From: Mesorhizobium loti
GTDB taxonomy: Bacteria > Pseudomonadota > Alphaproteobacteria > Rhizobiales > Rhizobiaceae
Assembly (NCBI GenBank): GCA_002356515.1
Contig: AP017605.1
Span: 2,294,001-2,358,000 of the forward strand
DNA: 64,000 nucleotides
Direction of reading: 5' to 3'
The translations under genes and the position numbers were made by a program. The notes under the pieces are model-generated. The model saw only the letters and a program-made list of their open reading frames with translations, was not told the DNA's origin and did no database searches. Positions 57,298 to 64,000 of this stretch are shown here, piece after piece; position 1 is the first letter of the stretch, and each line of letters starts with the position of its first letter.

Positions 57298-58464
57298 ATG
57301 GCAACGCTGAGCTTTTCACGACTTTGCACCTTGGCGCTGCCTCTGGCGGCTGCGGTCCTGCTGGCGACGCCGGCCGACGCCAGACATCGTCACAGGCATT
57401 ACCAGCCGCTATCCCCTCGGATGGATCAGTCGTCGACACAGCGTCTGGACCAGCCGCCGAGGGTCAAACAGCGCGTGAGAGCGCGGGGTAAGCAGCCGCC
57501 AAAGCAGGCGCCACAGGAAACCCAGGACCAGCAGACCTCGTCCGCCACTGTTCCGGTGCCTGAGCCACGTCCCGCACAAGCGCAAAAGACCGACGCCGCA
57601 ACGGTGGAAGTGCAAAAGACGGAAGGGCCAAAGACCCCCGACGCCTCCAACCAGCTCAATGAGGAAAAGTCTCGTCAGGCAAAGCAGCCACGCCCCGAGC
57701 CGTCAGCCTCCGAACCCTCGGCCCGAGAGCCGTCAACCGAGACCGAAAGCGAACCTGAGCCCCCAGCCGAGGTGCCGATCCCGACACAAAGGCCCGACAC
57801 CGCGAAACCTGAGGCTCAGCCGCCGACGGTGGCCCCGCAGCAGCCTGAAAAACCGGCGGATGCCGGCGACGAGAGGATGCTTCCCGATCCGCGCTCGGCC
57901 GACCGGCCCGGCGAAAAGATGCCTGCCGAGGAAGTCGCCTGCCGCGCACGGCTGAAGGCGCTCGGCGTCGAATTCGAGGAGCACAAGGCGGAAAGCAGTC
58001 CCGAAATCGGCTGCGCGATCCCCTACCCCATCATTCTGAAGTCACTTGGCAAGTCGATCGCGATTGCCCCTAGCACCGAGCTCAACTGTCCAATGGCCGA
58101 AGCGGCGGCGCGTTTTGCCGCCGACGTCATTCAGCCGGCGGCGAAAGCCGAATTCGGCGCCGACCTCAAATCGACCAACCAAGCCTCGGCCTTCGTCTGC
58201 CGGCCGCGCCACGGCACCCGGAAACTGTCGGAGCACGCCTTCGGCAACGCGCTCGACATCGCCAGCTTCACCTTGTCGGACGGCAGGAAGATCGAAATCA
58301 GCCCATCGCCGCCGGAAAAGGACGCGGAATTCCTCAACGCCGTGCGCAAGGCCGCCTGCGGTCCGTTCAAGACCGTGCTCGGGCCCGGCGCCGACGCCGA
58401 CCACGCCTTGCACTTTCATCTCGATCTCGAGCCACGCAGGCATGGCGGCACGTTCTGCCAATAG
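57298..58464 (+). CDS. Exported extensin-family protein, copy 1
   Basis: A 388-residue protein with signal peptide (TLALPLAAAVLLATPADA), about 190 residues of Pro/Glu/Lys-rich low-complexity linker, and a C-terminal extensin-like domain (PF06904): CRARLKALGVEF, CAIPYPIILKSLG, FVCRPRHG, LSEHAFGNALDIASF, and HFHLDLEPR. The SEHxxGxAxDI/HxH pattern is that of LAS-type zinc peptidases, so a peptidoglycan role is likely. A second, shorter paralogue follows at 58566. ATG 57298 is used. Confidence 0.85.
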   Translation: MATLSFSRLCTLALPLAAAVLLATPADARHRHRHYQPLSPRMDQSSTQRLDQPPRVKQRVRARGKQPPKQAPQETQDQQTSSATVPVPEPRPAQAQKTDAATVEVQKTEGPKTPDASNQLNEEKSRQAKQPRPEPSASEPSAREPSTETESEPEPPAEVPIPTQRPDTAKPEAQPPTVAPQQPEKPADAGDERMLPDPRSADRPGEKMPAEEVACRARLKALGVEFEEHKAESSPEIGCAIPYPIILKSLGKSIAIAPSTELNCPMAEAAARFAADVIQPAAKAEFGADLKSTNQASAFVCRPRHGTRKLSEHAFGNALDIASFTLSDGRKIEISPSPPEKDAEFLNAVRKAACGPFKTVLGPGADADHALHFHLDLEPRRHGGTFCQ

Positions 58465-58565
58465 GATCGCCGCCGCAATTCAGCCTCAGGCGTGAATGCG
58501 GGCGCTGAGTTTTCCTTTACCCTTGATCGTTAAAATGCCGGGTATCCAGAATCAGGATTCTGCAA

Positions 58566-59372
58566 ATGGCCGGCAAATTTCGCGCCGTGTTTTCCGCCAC
58601 CGCGCGCCAATCGAAACCCGCGACACTGCTGGCCGCCGGCCTTGCCCTAGCCGCGGTTTCGGCCTGCAACACCGGCAGCGTGCTGTCGCTGCAGCCTGCC
58701 GTCGATGTCGGCGCGCAAACATCGGCCGTACCGCAATATACGGGCATGCAGCGGCTTGTCCCCTCCAACCCCTACATGACGCAGGCCGCCTATCCGCGCA
58801 TGGATACCCCGATGTCGCCGGTCGAACAGATACCGGCCAGCGAAATCGATTGCCGTCAGCAGTTGAAGCGCCTCGATGTCGCCTACACCGACCTGGCGCC
58901 GATCCATGAAGGCCAGTGCGGCATCGACTATCCCGTAAAGGTCACGGCCATCGGCAGTGTCGAGATGAAGCCCGCCGCGACGCTGACCTGCGACATGGCC
59001 GCCACCTTCGCGGCCTGGACAAAGAACGAACTCGTTCCCTCCGCCCGCTGGCGCTACTTCTCCGGCGTCAAGACCATCCACCAGGGCTCGAGCTATTCCT
59101 GCCGCAACATCGCCGGCGAAGGTGTCTTGTCCGAGCACGGCAAGGGCAATGCGCTCGACGTGATGAGCATCGAGCTCAACAATGGCGACGACATCGACGT
59201 GCGCAAACCCGGCCTGTTCGCCTTCCGCACGCGCGGCTTCCTCAACAATGTGCGTGCCGACGGCTGCCAGTATTTCACCACCGTGCTAGGGCCTGGCTAC
59301 AATTACGACCACCGCAACCATTTCCACTTCGACATCAAGAACCGCAAGAGCGGGTACCGCGCCTGCCGCTAG
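58566..59372 (+). CDS. Exported extensin-family lipoprotein, copy 2
   Basis: A 268-residue paralogue of the preceding gene: lipobox-like AVSACN after a hydrophobic leader, then the extensin domain with CRQQLKRLDVAY, CGIDYPVKV, YSCRNIAGEGVLSEHGKGNALDVMSI and HFHFDIKNRK. The zinc-ligand pattern is conserved. It lacks the long Pro-rich linker of copy 1. The pair points to a local gene duplication, with probable cell-wall function. Confidence 0.83.
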   Translation: MAGKFRAVFSATARQSKPATLLAAGLALAAVSACNTGSVLSLQPAVDVGAQTSAVPQYTGMQRLVPSNPYMTQAAYPRMDTPMSPVEQIPASEIDCRQQLKRLDVAYTDLAPIHEGQCGIDYPVKVTAIGSVEMKPAATLTCDMAATFAAWTKNELVPSARWRYFSGVKTIHQGSSYSCRNIAGEGVLSEHGKGNALDVMSIELNNGDDIDVRKPGLFAFRTRGFLNNVRADGCQYFTTVLGPGYNYDHRNHFHFDIKNRKSGYRACR

Positions 59373-59379
59373 CACTTGA

Positions 59380-60093
59380 TCAGGCAGGCCCGACGCCGGA
59401 AGCGATGATGTGTCGTGCCACAAGATCCTGGATTCGCCAGAGGTTCCGGTCGTGGATACCGCTTTCCTCCAGCTTGCTGACGGTCCTGAACAGATACTGC
59501 GCCGACGAGCCCCAATGTCCGGCGGCCCGCGCCAGCGTGTCCGCAACCTGCTCCGGCGCCAGCCGTCCTGCATAGGCCCTGCCGCCCGGCGCGGCGACGA
59601 AGGCCAGGGCGCGTAGCGGACCGTCCCTTGTCTGAACCTTGATCCAGCGCGGCACATTGGTTGGCGGGTTGGCATCGATCTCGCGGCGCATCAACTGGCC
59701 GAGTTGTCCGAAATGATCTTCCACGGGCAGCCGGTAAACAATGCCGTTGCAACTGCCACCGCGGTCGAGAGCCAGCATCAGGGCCGGCAATTCGCGGGTC
59801 CCACGCCAGCGCGTCAGTTTCAGACAGAATGAGCGGTGCCATCCTGGCGCCGTGGCCGGGCGCTGCTCGACCGGTACGAATTCAGGATTCCAGATCAGCG
59901 AGCCGTAGGCAAACACCCACAGCGCTTCAGGCCGGTATTGTGACAAGAGTTGCTCGACAAGGCCGTCGAACTCCGCGTCGGTATGCTCGGCTGTTCCAGG
60001 CTCGGGGCCGGGATCCGGTTCGATGCGCTCCACCCGCGCGACAAGGTCGGCGGTCAACGCCATCGGTCCGCGGCCTGCCGGTTTCCCCTTCAT
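59380..60093 (-). CDS. chaC: ChaC-family gamma-glutamylcyclotransferase
   Basis: A 237-residue enzyme expected to cleave glutathione to 5-oxoproline and Cys-Gly. The signature WVFAYGSLIWNPEF (about residues 58-71) and the RSFCLKLTRWRGTRE and ALMLALDRGGSCNGIVYRL segments are typical of ChaC; the general-base Glu is expected in the VEDHF/YLxREI-like part (MRREI). ATG 60093 is preceded by GGGGGCAGGA. It is convergent with the extensin gene, with a 7-base gap. Confidence 0.88.
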   Translation of the reverse strand: MKGKPAGRGPMALTADLVARVERIEPDPGPEPGTAEHTDAEFDGLVEQLLSQYRPEALWVFAYGSLIWNPEFVPVEQRPATAPGWHRSFCLKLTRWRGTRELPALMLALDRGGSCNGIVYRLPVEDHFGQLGQLMRREIDANPPTNVPRWIKVQTRDGPLRALAFVAAPGGRAYAGRLAPEQVADTLARAAGHWGSSAQYLFRTVSKLEESGIHDRNLWRIQDLVARHIIASGVGPA

Positions 60094-60203
60094 TCCTGCC
60101 CCCACGCAAAAACGATGGCCGACGATAGACCGGCTGCGCATCGCTGGCCATTGATTTCCAGAGACCGTCAGGCAACAGATACCGCACGAATCGAGCCTCC
60201 TTC

Positions 60204-60911
60204 ATGAGCCAACGAAGCCTTCGGCGACGCGCGACAATCTGGCTGGCGTCCTTGCTGGGCGCCTGGGTCGCGCTTGCCTATATCGCCGCGCCGGAATTCT
60301 GGACATTTCGCGAGCGCGGCTTTCGCGACCAGCGCTTCGAAATGGTGACGCACACGCCGCAAGGCATTCCCGGTGACCCGATCAATATCGGCCTTGTCGG
60401 CAGCGAGAGAGAGGTGGTCCATGCCTTCGCTATTGCCGGTTGGGACACTGCTGACGCCGTCACCTTGAGAACCGCCATCGACATCGGCGAAAGTGTCCTG
60501 TTTTCCCGCCCCTATCCCGATGCGCCGATGAGCCGCCTGCTGTTCGAAGGCCGCGCCCAGGATCTCGCTTTCGAAAAGCCGGTCGGCGACAGCGCCGACC
60601 GGCGCCACCACGTCCGTTTCTGGCAGACGGATACAGTCGGAGACGATGGCCGCCCGCTCTGGCTGGGTGCCGCCAGCTTCGATCGCGGCGTCGGCCTCAG
60701 CCACGACACGGGCGCGATCACCCATCACATAGGTCCCGACATCGATGCCGAACGCGACTTCCTGATCGGCGACCTCAACGCAGCCGGTCTGCTGGCATCG
60801 ACCAGCGAGATGGCAGGCATCGGCGCCACCAAAACCGGACGCAATGGCGGCGGCGACCCCTACTTCACAGACGGCAAGGCAATCATCGGGGTGCTGAAGC
60901 AGCAGCAGTGA
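60204..60911 (+). CDS. LssY C-terminal-domain membrane protein
   Basis: A 235-residue protein with one N-terminal transmembrane segment (ATIWLASLLGAWVALAYIA) and a soluble domain matching the LssY-C family (PF14067): INIGLVGSEREVVHAFAIAGWDTADAVTLR, DLAFEKPVGDSADRRHHVRFW, and FDRGVGLSHDTGAITHHIGPDIDAERD. Function unknown. ATG 60204. Confidence 0.8.
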   Translation: MSQRSLRRRATIWLASLLGAWVALAYIAAPEFWTFRERGFRDQRFEMVTHTPQGIPGDPINIGLVGSEREVVHAFAIAGWDTADAVTLRTAIDIGESVLFSRPYPDAPMSRLLFEGRAQDLAFEKPVGDSADRRHHVRFWQTDTVGDDGRPLWLGAASFDRGVGLSHDTGAITHHIGPDIDAERDFLIGDLNAAGLLASTSEMAGIGATKTGRNGGGDPYFTDGKAIIGVLKQQQ

Positions 60912-61067
60912 GAGCCCCGCGGCGAGATCCGTGCCGTCCGTGATAAAGATGAAAATGCGTGAGCTGCCCAATGCCATCGGGCCATGTCGCCTGAAAGACA
61001 GGTGTCATATTCTAAAAATGGCGGCCCGCTATTTTCGAGCAGCCCGCGGCAATGCTATTGAGCCCTC

Positions 61068-62378
61068 ATGCTATACGTTGAAATTGCTATCGTGGTCGTC
61101 CTCATCTGCGTGAACGGCCTTTTGTCGATGTCCGAACTCGCTATCGTTTCATCACGGCCGGCACGCCTCAAGGCGATGATCGACCGCGGCGTCAACGGCG
61201 CCGGCCGGGCGCTTGAGCTTGGCTCCAACCCCGGCAAATTCCTGTCCTCGGTGCAGATCGGCATCACGCTGGTCGGCGTGCTTTCCGGCGCCTTCTCCGG
61301 CGCCACGCTGGGTGACCGGCTGTCGGTGTACCTGGCCTCGGCGGGCATGCGCGAAAGCGTCGCCGACCCGCTCGGCGTCGGCATTGTCGTTGCCATCATC
61401 ACCTATTTCTCGCTGATCGTCGGCGAACTGGTGCCCAAGCAGATCGCGCTGCGCGACCCAGAGCGCGTTGCCGCCCGCGCCGCTCCGGCCATGACCATCC
61501 TCGCCACCGTCTCGGCCCCGCTGGTGTTCCTGCTCGACATTTCCGGCCGCGCCATATTGTGGCTGCTTGGCCAGCGCGGTGAAAGCGAGGAGAAGGTCAC
61601 CGACGAGGAGATCAAGATGCTGGTCGCCGAGGCCGAGCATCACGGCACCATCGAATCCGACGAGCGGCGCATGATCGCCGGCGTCATGCGGCTTGGCGAC
61701 CGCGCCGTGCGCGCGGTGATGACACCGCGCACCGAGGTCGACTGGATCAATCTGCAGTCCGACGACACGACGATCCGCAAACTCTTAATGGAAACCCAGC
61801 ATTCGCGCCTGCCGGCCGGCGACGGCGGCGTCGACGTCATGGTCGGCGTCGTCCAGACCCGTGACGTGCTGGCCGCGATCCTTGCCGGCCGCACGCTCGA
61901 CTCGCGCAAGCATGTGCGTGCCGCCCCCATCGTCTACGACCAGGCCGACGCGCTGGACGTTCTGCACAAGCTCAAGGAATCCGACGTGCCGATGGCGCTG
62001 GTACATGACGAATACGGCCATTTCGAAGGCATCGTCACGCCGGCCGACATCCTCGAAGCCATCACAGGTGTGTTCCGCGCCGACCTCGATGCCGGCGACG
62101 AGGAAAACGCAGTCAAGCGCGAGGACGGCTCATGGCTGCTTGCCGGCTATATGCAGGCCGACGAGATGGCCGACATCCTGGGCATCGACCTGCCCGAAAA
62201 CCGCGACTACGAGACCGTCGCCGGCTATGTGCTGTCGCACATGCACCATCTGCCGGCGACCGGCGAATGCGTCGACGCGCAAGGGTGGCGCTTCGAGGTG
62301 GTCGACCTCGACGGCCGCCGCATCGACAAGCTGATCGCCACCCGCCTGCCCGGTAGCCAGCGCGAAGCGGTGCGCTGA
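61068..62378 (+). CDS. Membrane CBS-domain protein of the HlyC/CorC (DUF21) family
   Basis: A 436-residue protein with about four N-terminal transmembrane helices (DUF21), a pair of CBS domains (VMTPRTEVDWINLQSDDTTIRKL and KESDVPMALVHDEYGHFEGIV, about residues 215-330) and a C-terminal CorC_HlyC domain (EDGSWLLAGYMQADEMADILGI). Related proteins are magnesium/cobalt-efflux or magnesium homeostasis factors; they are not haemolysins despite older names. ATG 61068. Confidence 0.9.
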   Translation: MLYVEIAIVVVLICVNGLLSMSELAIVSSRPARLKAMIDRGVNGAGRALELGSNPGKFLSSVQIGITLVGVLSGAFSGATLGDRLSVYLASAGMRESVADPLGVGIVVAIITYFSLIVGELVPKQIALRDPERVAARAAPAMTILATVSAPLVFLLDISGRAILWLLGQRGESEEKVTDEEIKMLVAEAEHHGTIESDERRMIAGVMRLGDRAVRAVMTPRTEVDWINLQSDDTTIRKLLMETQHSRLPAGDGGVDVMVGVVQTRDVLAAILAGRTLDSRKHVRAAPIVYDQADALDVLHKLKESDVPMALVHDEYGHFEGIVTPADILEAITGVFRADLDAGDEENAVKREDGSWLLAGYMQADEMADILGIDLPENRDYETVAGYVLSHMHHLPATGECVDAQGWRFEVVDLDGRRIDKLIATRLPGSQREAVR

Positions 62379-62449
62379 TTGTTCGGCCCTCGGCTTTTGG
62401 CCCTGGCGGTCATTGATGATAGGCCGGCGGATTGTCCGGCCCGCAACCT

Positions 62450-63772
62450 CTACCGCTCCGTGAAGGCGCGAGCGAAGGAATCGAGCATCGGCCGTGCCAG
62501 ATACTCCAGGAAAGTCCGGTCGCCAGTGCTGATGAACGCCTCGACCGGCGTTCCGGGATAAAGCTGCTCAGGCTTCACGCCGGGCGGCAGGTCGGCGGCA
62601 ATCCTGAGTTTGACGCGGAAATAGGGCTCATGTGTTGCCTCGTCGACGAGCCGGTCCGCGGAAATTTGTGCCACGGTGGCTGAGACCTCGGGGGTGAGCC
62701 GCATGTTCAAGGCGGACAATCGCAGTTTCGCCGGTTGGCCGACACGGACCTGATCGACGTCTTTCGGGCGCAGCCTTGCATCGACAATCAGACCCGGCGC
62801 CGTAGGCAGGATCTCCATGATCTTTTCACCGCGCGCAATCACGCTGCCCCTAGCATTGTAGGTCGAGGACACAACGATGCCGGCAGCCGGTGCCTTGATC
62901 GTCGTCCGCCGCAACACCGCCTCGGCCGCCCTGACCTGTTCCTCGACGTCGGCCAAGTTGGAACGAACCTCGTCCAGCTTCGTCAGCGCCTCCTCCATGC
63001 GTTGCGTGGTCAGGCGCTCGGTCTGCTCCTGGGCTTCGACGATCTGGGTGTTGGCCACTGCGAGATTGGCCTCCAGCGCCCCGGCCTGCCCGACGAGATC
63101 GGCCTCGCTGCGCAAAAGCTGCGAGTATTCGGTACGATTGGTGAGGCCCTTGTCCAGCAGGCTGGTCTTGATGCCGAGCTCCTTCTTCACGATTTCGGCT
63201 TGTTGCTGAATGGCCTCTTTCTGGGACTGCAATGCCACGACCGACTGCCGATGCATGGCTACGCGTTGGGCGAGGATCGATTGTTCCGAGCCGAACCGGG
63301 CGAGTCTGGCGTCGAATTCCTTTTGCTGTTCTCGAATCAGGGCTTCGAAATCGGCCTGGAGCGATGCTGGCGCCGGTTTGGTGATTGGCGCCAGCCTGTC
63401 CAACCCGTCGCGTTCCGCCTCCAGCCGCGCCGCACTCGCCCTGAGCGCGATCGACTGTCTCGTTAGCCGGTTGAGCTCGGCCTGCGCGGCTGTCGGATCC
63501 AGCACGATCAGATCCTGGGCCTGTTGCACGCGATCGCCGTCATGGACCAGCAACTCCTTGATGATGCCGCCCTCGGGATGCTGGATCAGGATGTTTCCGC
63601 CGGTCGCCGAGATCGTGCCTTGTGTGATCACCGCTCCGGACAAGGGCGCGCTGACGGCCCAATAGCCAAGGCAACCCACCAACAGGGCTGTTGCCGCGTA
63701 TCCGGCGAATGCCACACGCCTTATGTCGGTACGCGGGTTGCCCTCCCAGGCGAGGCTCTGCGCTGCCATCAT
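62450..63772 (-). CDS. HlyD-family type I secretion membrane-fusion protein
   Basis: A 440-residue periplasmic adaptor: N-terminal transmembrane segment (ALLVGCLGYWAVSAPLSGAVI), lipoyl-like half VISTGGNILIQHPEGG..., long coiled-coil helices (about residues 90-290, for example LRASAARLEAERDGLDRLAP) and the closing LRRTTIKAPAAGIVVS ... LRPKDVDQVRVGQPAKLRLSA. It spans the inner membrane and periplasm with an ABC exporter and TolC. Its ATG directly follows the stop codon of the upstream ABC gene. Confidence 0.92.
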   Translation of the reverse strand: MMAAQSLAWEGNPRTDIRRVAFAGYAATALLVGCLGYWAVSAPLSGAVITQGTISATGGNILIQHPEGGIIKELLVHDGDRVQQAQDLIVLDPTAAQAELNRLTRQSIALRASAARLEAERDGLDRLAPITKPAPASLQADFEALIREQQKEFDARLARFGSEQSILAQRVAMHRQSVVALQSQKEAIQQQAEIVKKELGIKTSLLDKGLTNRTEYSQLLRSEADLVGQAGALEANLAVANTQIVEAQEQTERLTTQRMEEALTKLDEVRSNLADVEEQVRAAEAVLRRTTIKAPAAGIVVSSTYNARGSVIARGEKIMEILPTAPGLIVDARLRPKDVDQVRVGQPAKLRLSALNMRLTPEVSATVAQISADRLVDEATHEPYFRVKLRIAADLPPGVKPEQLYPGTPVEAFISTGDRTFLEYLARPMLDSFARAFTER

Positions 63773-64000
63773 CTACGATCCAAAGCGCATGTTATGCGTG
63801 CGGATCGTCGTGGCGAACGACCCTGTCACCACCGTATTCGGCTGTGCTGGAAGGCCCTTGCCAGCGACCGAATGCCGTAACACCTCGCTGCTTGGGCCGA
63901 AGGCTTCGATCGCGCCGCCGCGCAGAAGCATCACGCGGTCGCAGGACGCGGCAATCGAAGGGCGATGCGTGATCACGACCATCGTGACGCCGGCCGCCTT
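63773..64000 (-). CDS. Type I secretion ABC transporter ATPase, C-terminal part (5' end outside window)
   Basis: The last 75 codons or so of an ABC exporter ending in the H-loop segment TMVVITHRPSIAASCDRVMLLRGG-like pattern, then FATTIRTHNMRFGS. It precedes the HlyD gene with no gap, so it encodes the inner-membrane ATPase/permease of the same type I secretion system. The substrate gene is not in the window. Confidence 0.88.
   Translation of the reverse strand, partial: KAAGVTMVVITHRPSIAASCDRVMLLRGGAIEAFGPSSEVLRHSVAGKGLPAQPNTVVTGSFATTIRTHNMRFGS

Overview
The window is high-GC DNA with the gene content, promoter style (CTTG.. / CTATAT boxes), AbcR-like small RNAs and intergenic palindromes of an alphaproteobacterium of the order Rhizobiales. 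Protein style and gene order (lsrB/vtlR-like regulator beside trxB, complete LPS-heptose locus, paired extensin-family proteins) fit a Mesorhizobium-like chromosome. That genus call is inference. No rRNA, tRNA, insertion sequence, CRISPR array or prophage was recognised.

Layout. 1-18 kb: the 3' end of carA, then scattered housekeeping and accessory genes: aldo/keto reductase plus a Tet-type MFS pump, a YpfJ-type zinc peptidase, a secreted CxxCH protein of unknown function, mntR/mntH, a methyltransferase, LysR/LysE, SDR/MarR and MFS/ArsR divergent pairs with visible operators, a deaminase, a phosphoesterase and an SH3 protein. 18.5-22 kb: carB, with a terminator-like hairpin in its leader. 22.2-24 kb: a visibly AT-rich island with one gene, an OLD-like ATPase/TOPRIM nuclease that is the best candidate for an acquired phage-defence gene. 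24-32 kb: a tandem RidA pair, cupin, DUF4142, YihY/BrkB, DUF899, GNAT, a lytic transglycosylase lipoprotein, an Ogt-type DNA repair protein and a cold-shock gene with a long leader. 32.4-40.5 kb: an orphan antitoxin-like gene, a GST, two translationally coupled EAL proteins, aspartate aminotransferase, a DHA2 exporter, a cupin and a GGDEF-EAL protein. 40.7-47 kb: an EF-G paralogue, then a gene-free interval that appears to hold two tandem minus-strand small RNAs with CUCCC-type loops, close to an lsrB/vtlR-like LysR gene, trxB and an Lrp-type regulator. 47-55 kb: LPS inner-core heptose synthesis and transfer (gmhB-gmhA-hldE on minus; hldD-waaF-waaC on plus; a WaaE-like glycosyltransferase), with a LysE exporter and a toxin-antitoxin-like module between the two arms. 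55-64 kb: greA, a TPR protein, DUF3775, two extensin-family proteins, ChaC, an LssY-C protein, a CorC/HlyC-type membrane protein and the start of a type I secretion operon (HlyD-type adaptor plus the C-terminus of its ABC ATPase).

Intergenic structure is unusually rich. At least four palindromic repeat families are visible. The most striking has three copies of about 143-145 bp (2983, 32678, 55228), each touching or overlapping the stop codon of a neighbouring gene. Coordinates and motifs were read by eye. Family assignments rest on recognised motifs, not on database searches.
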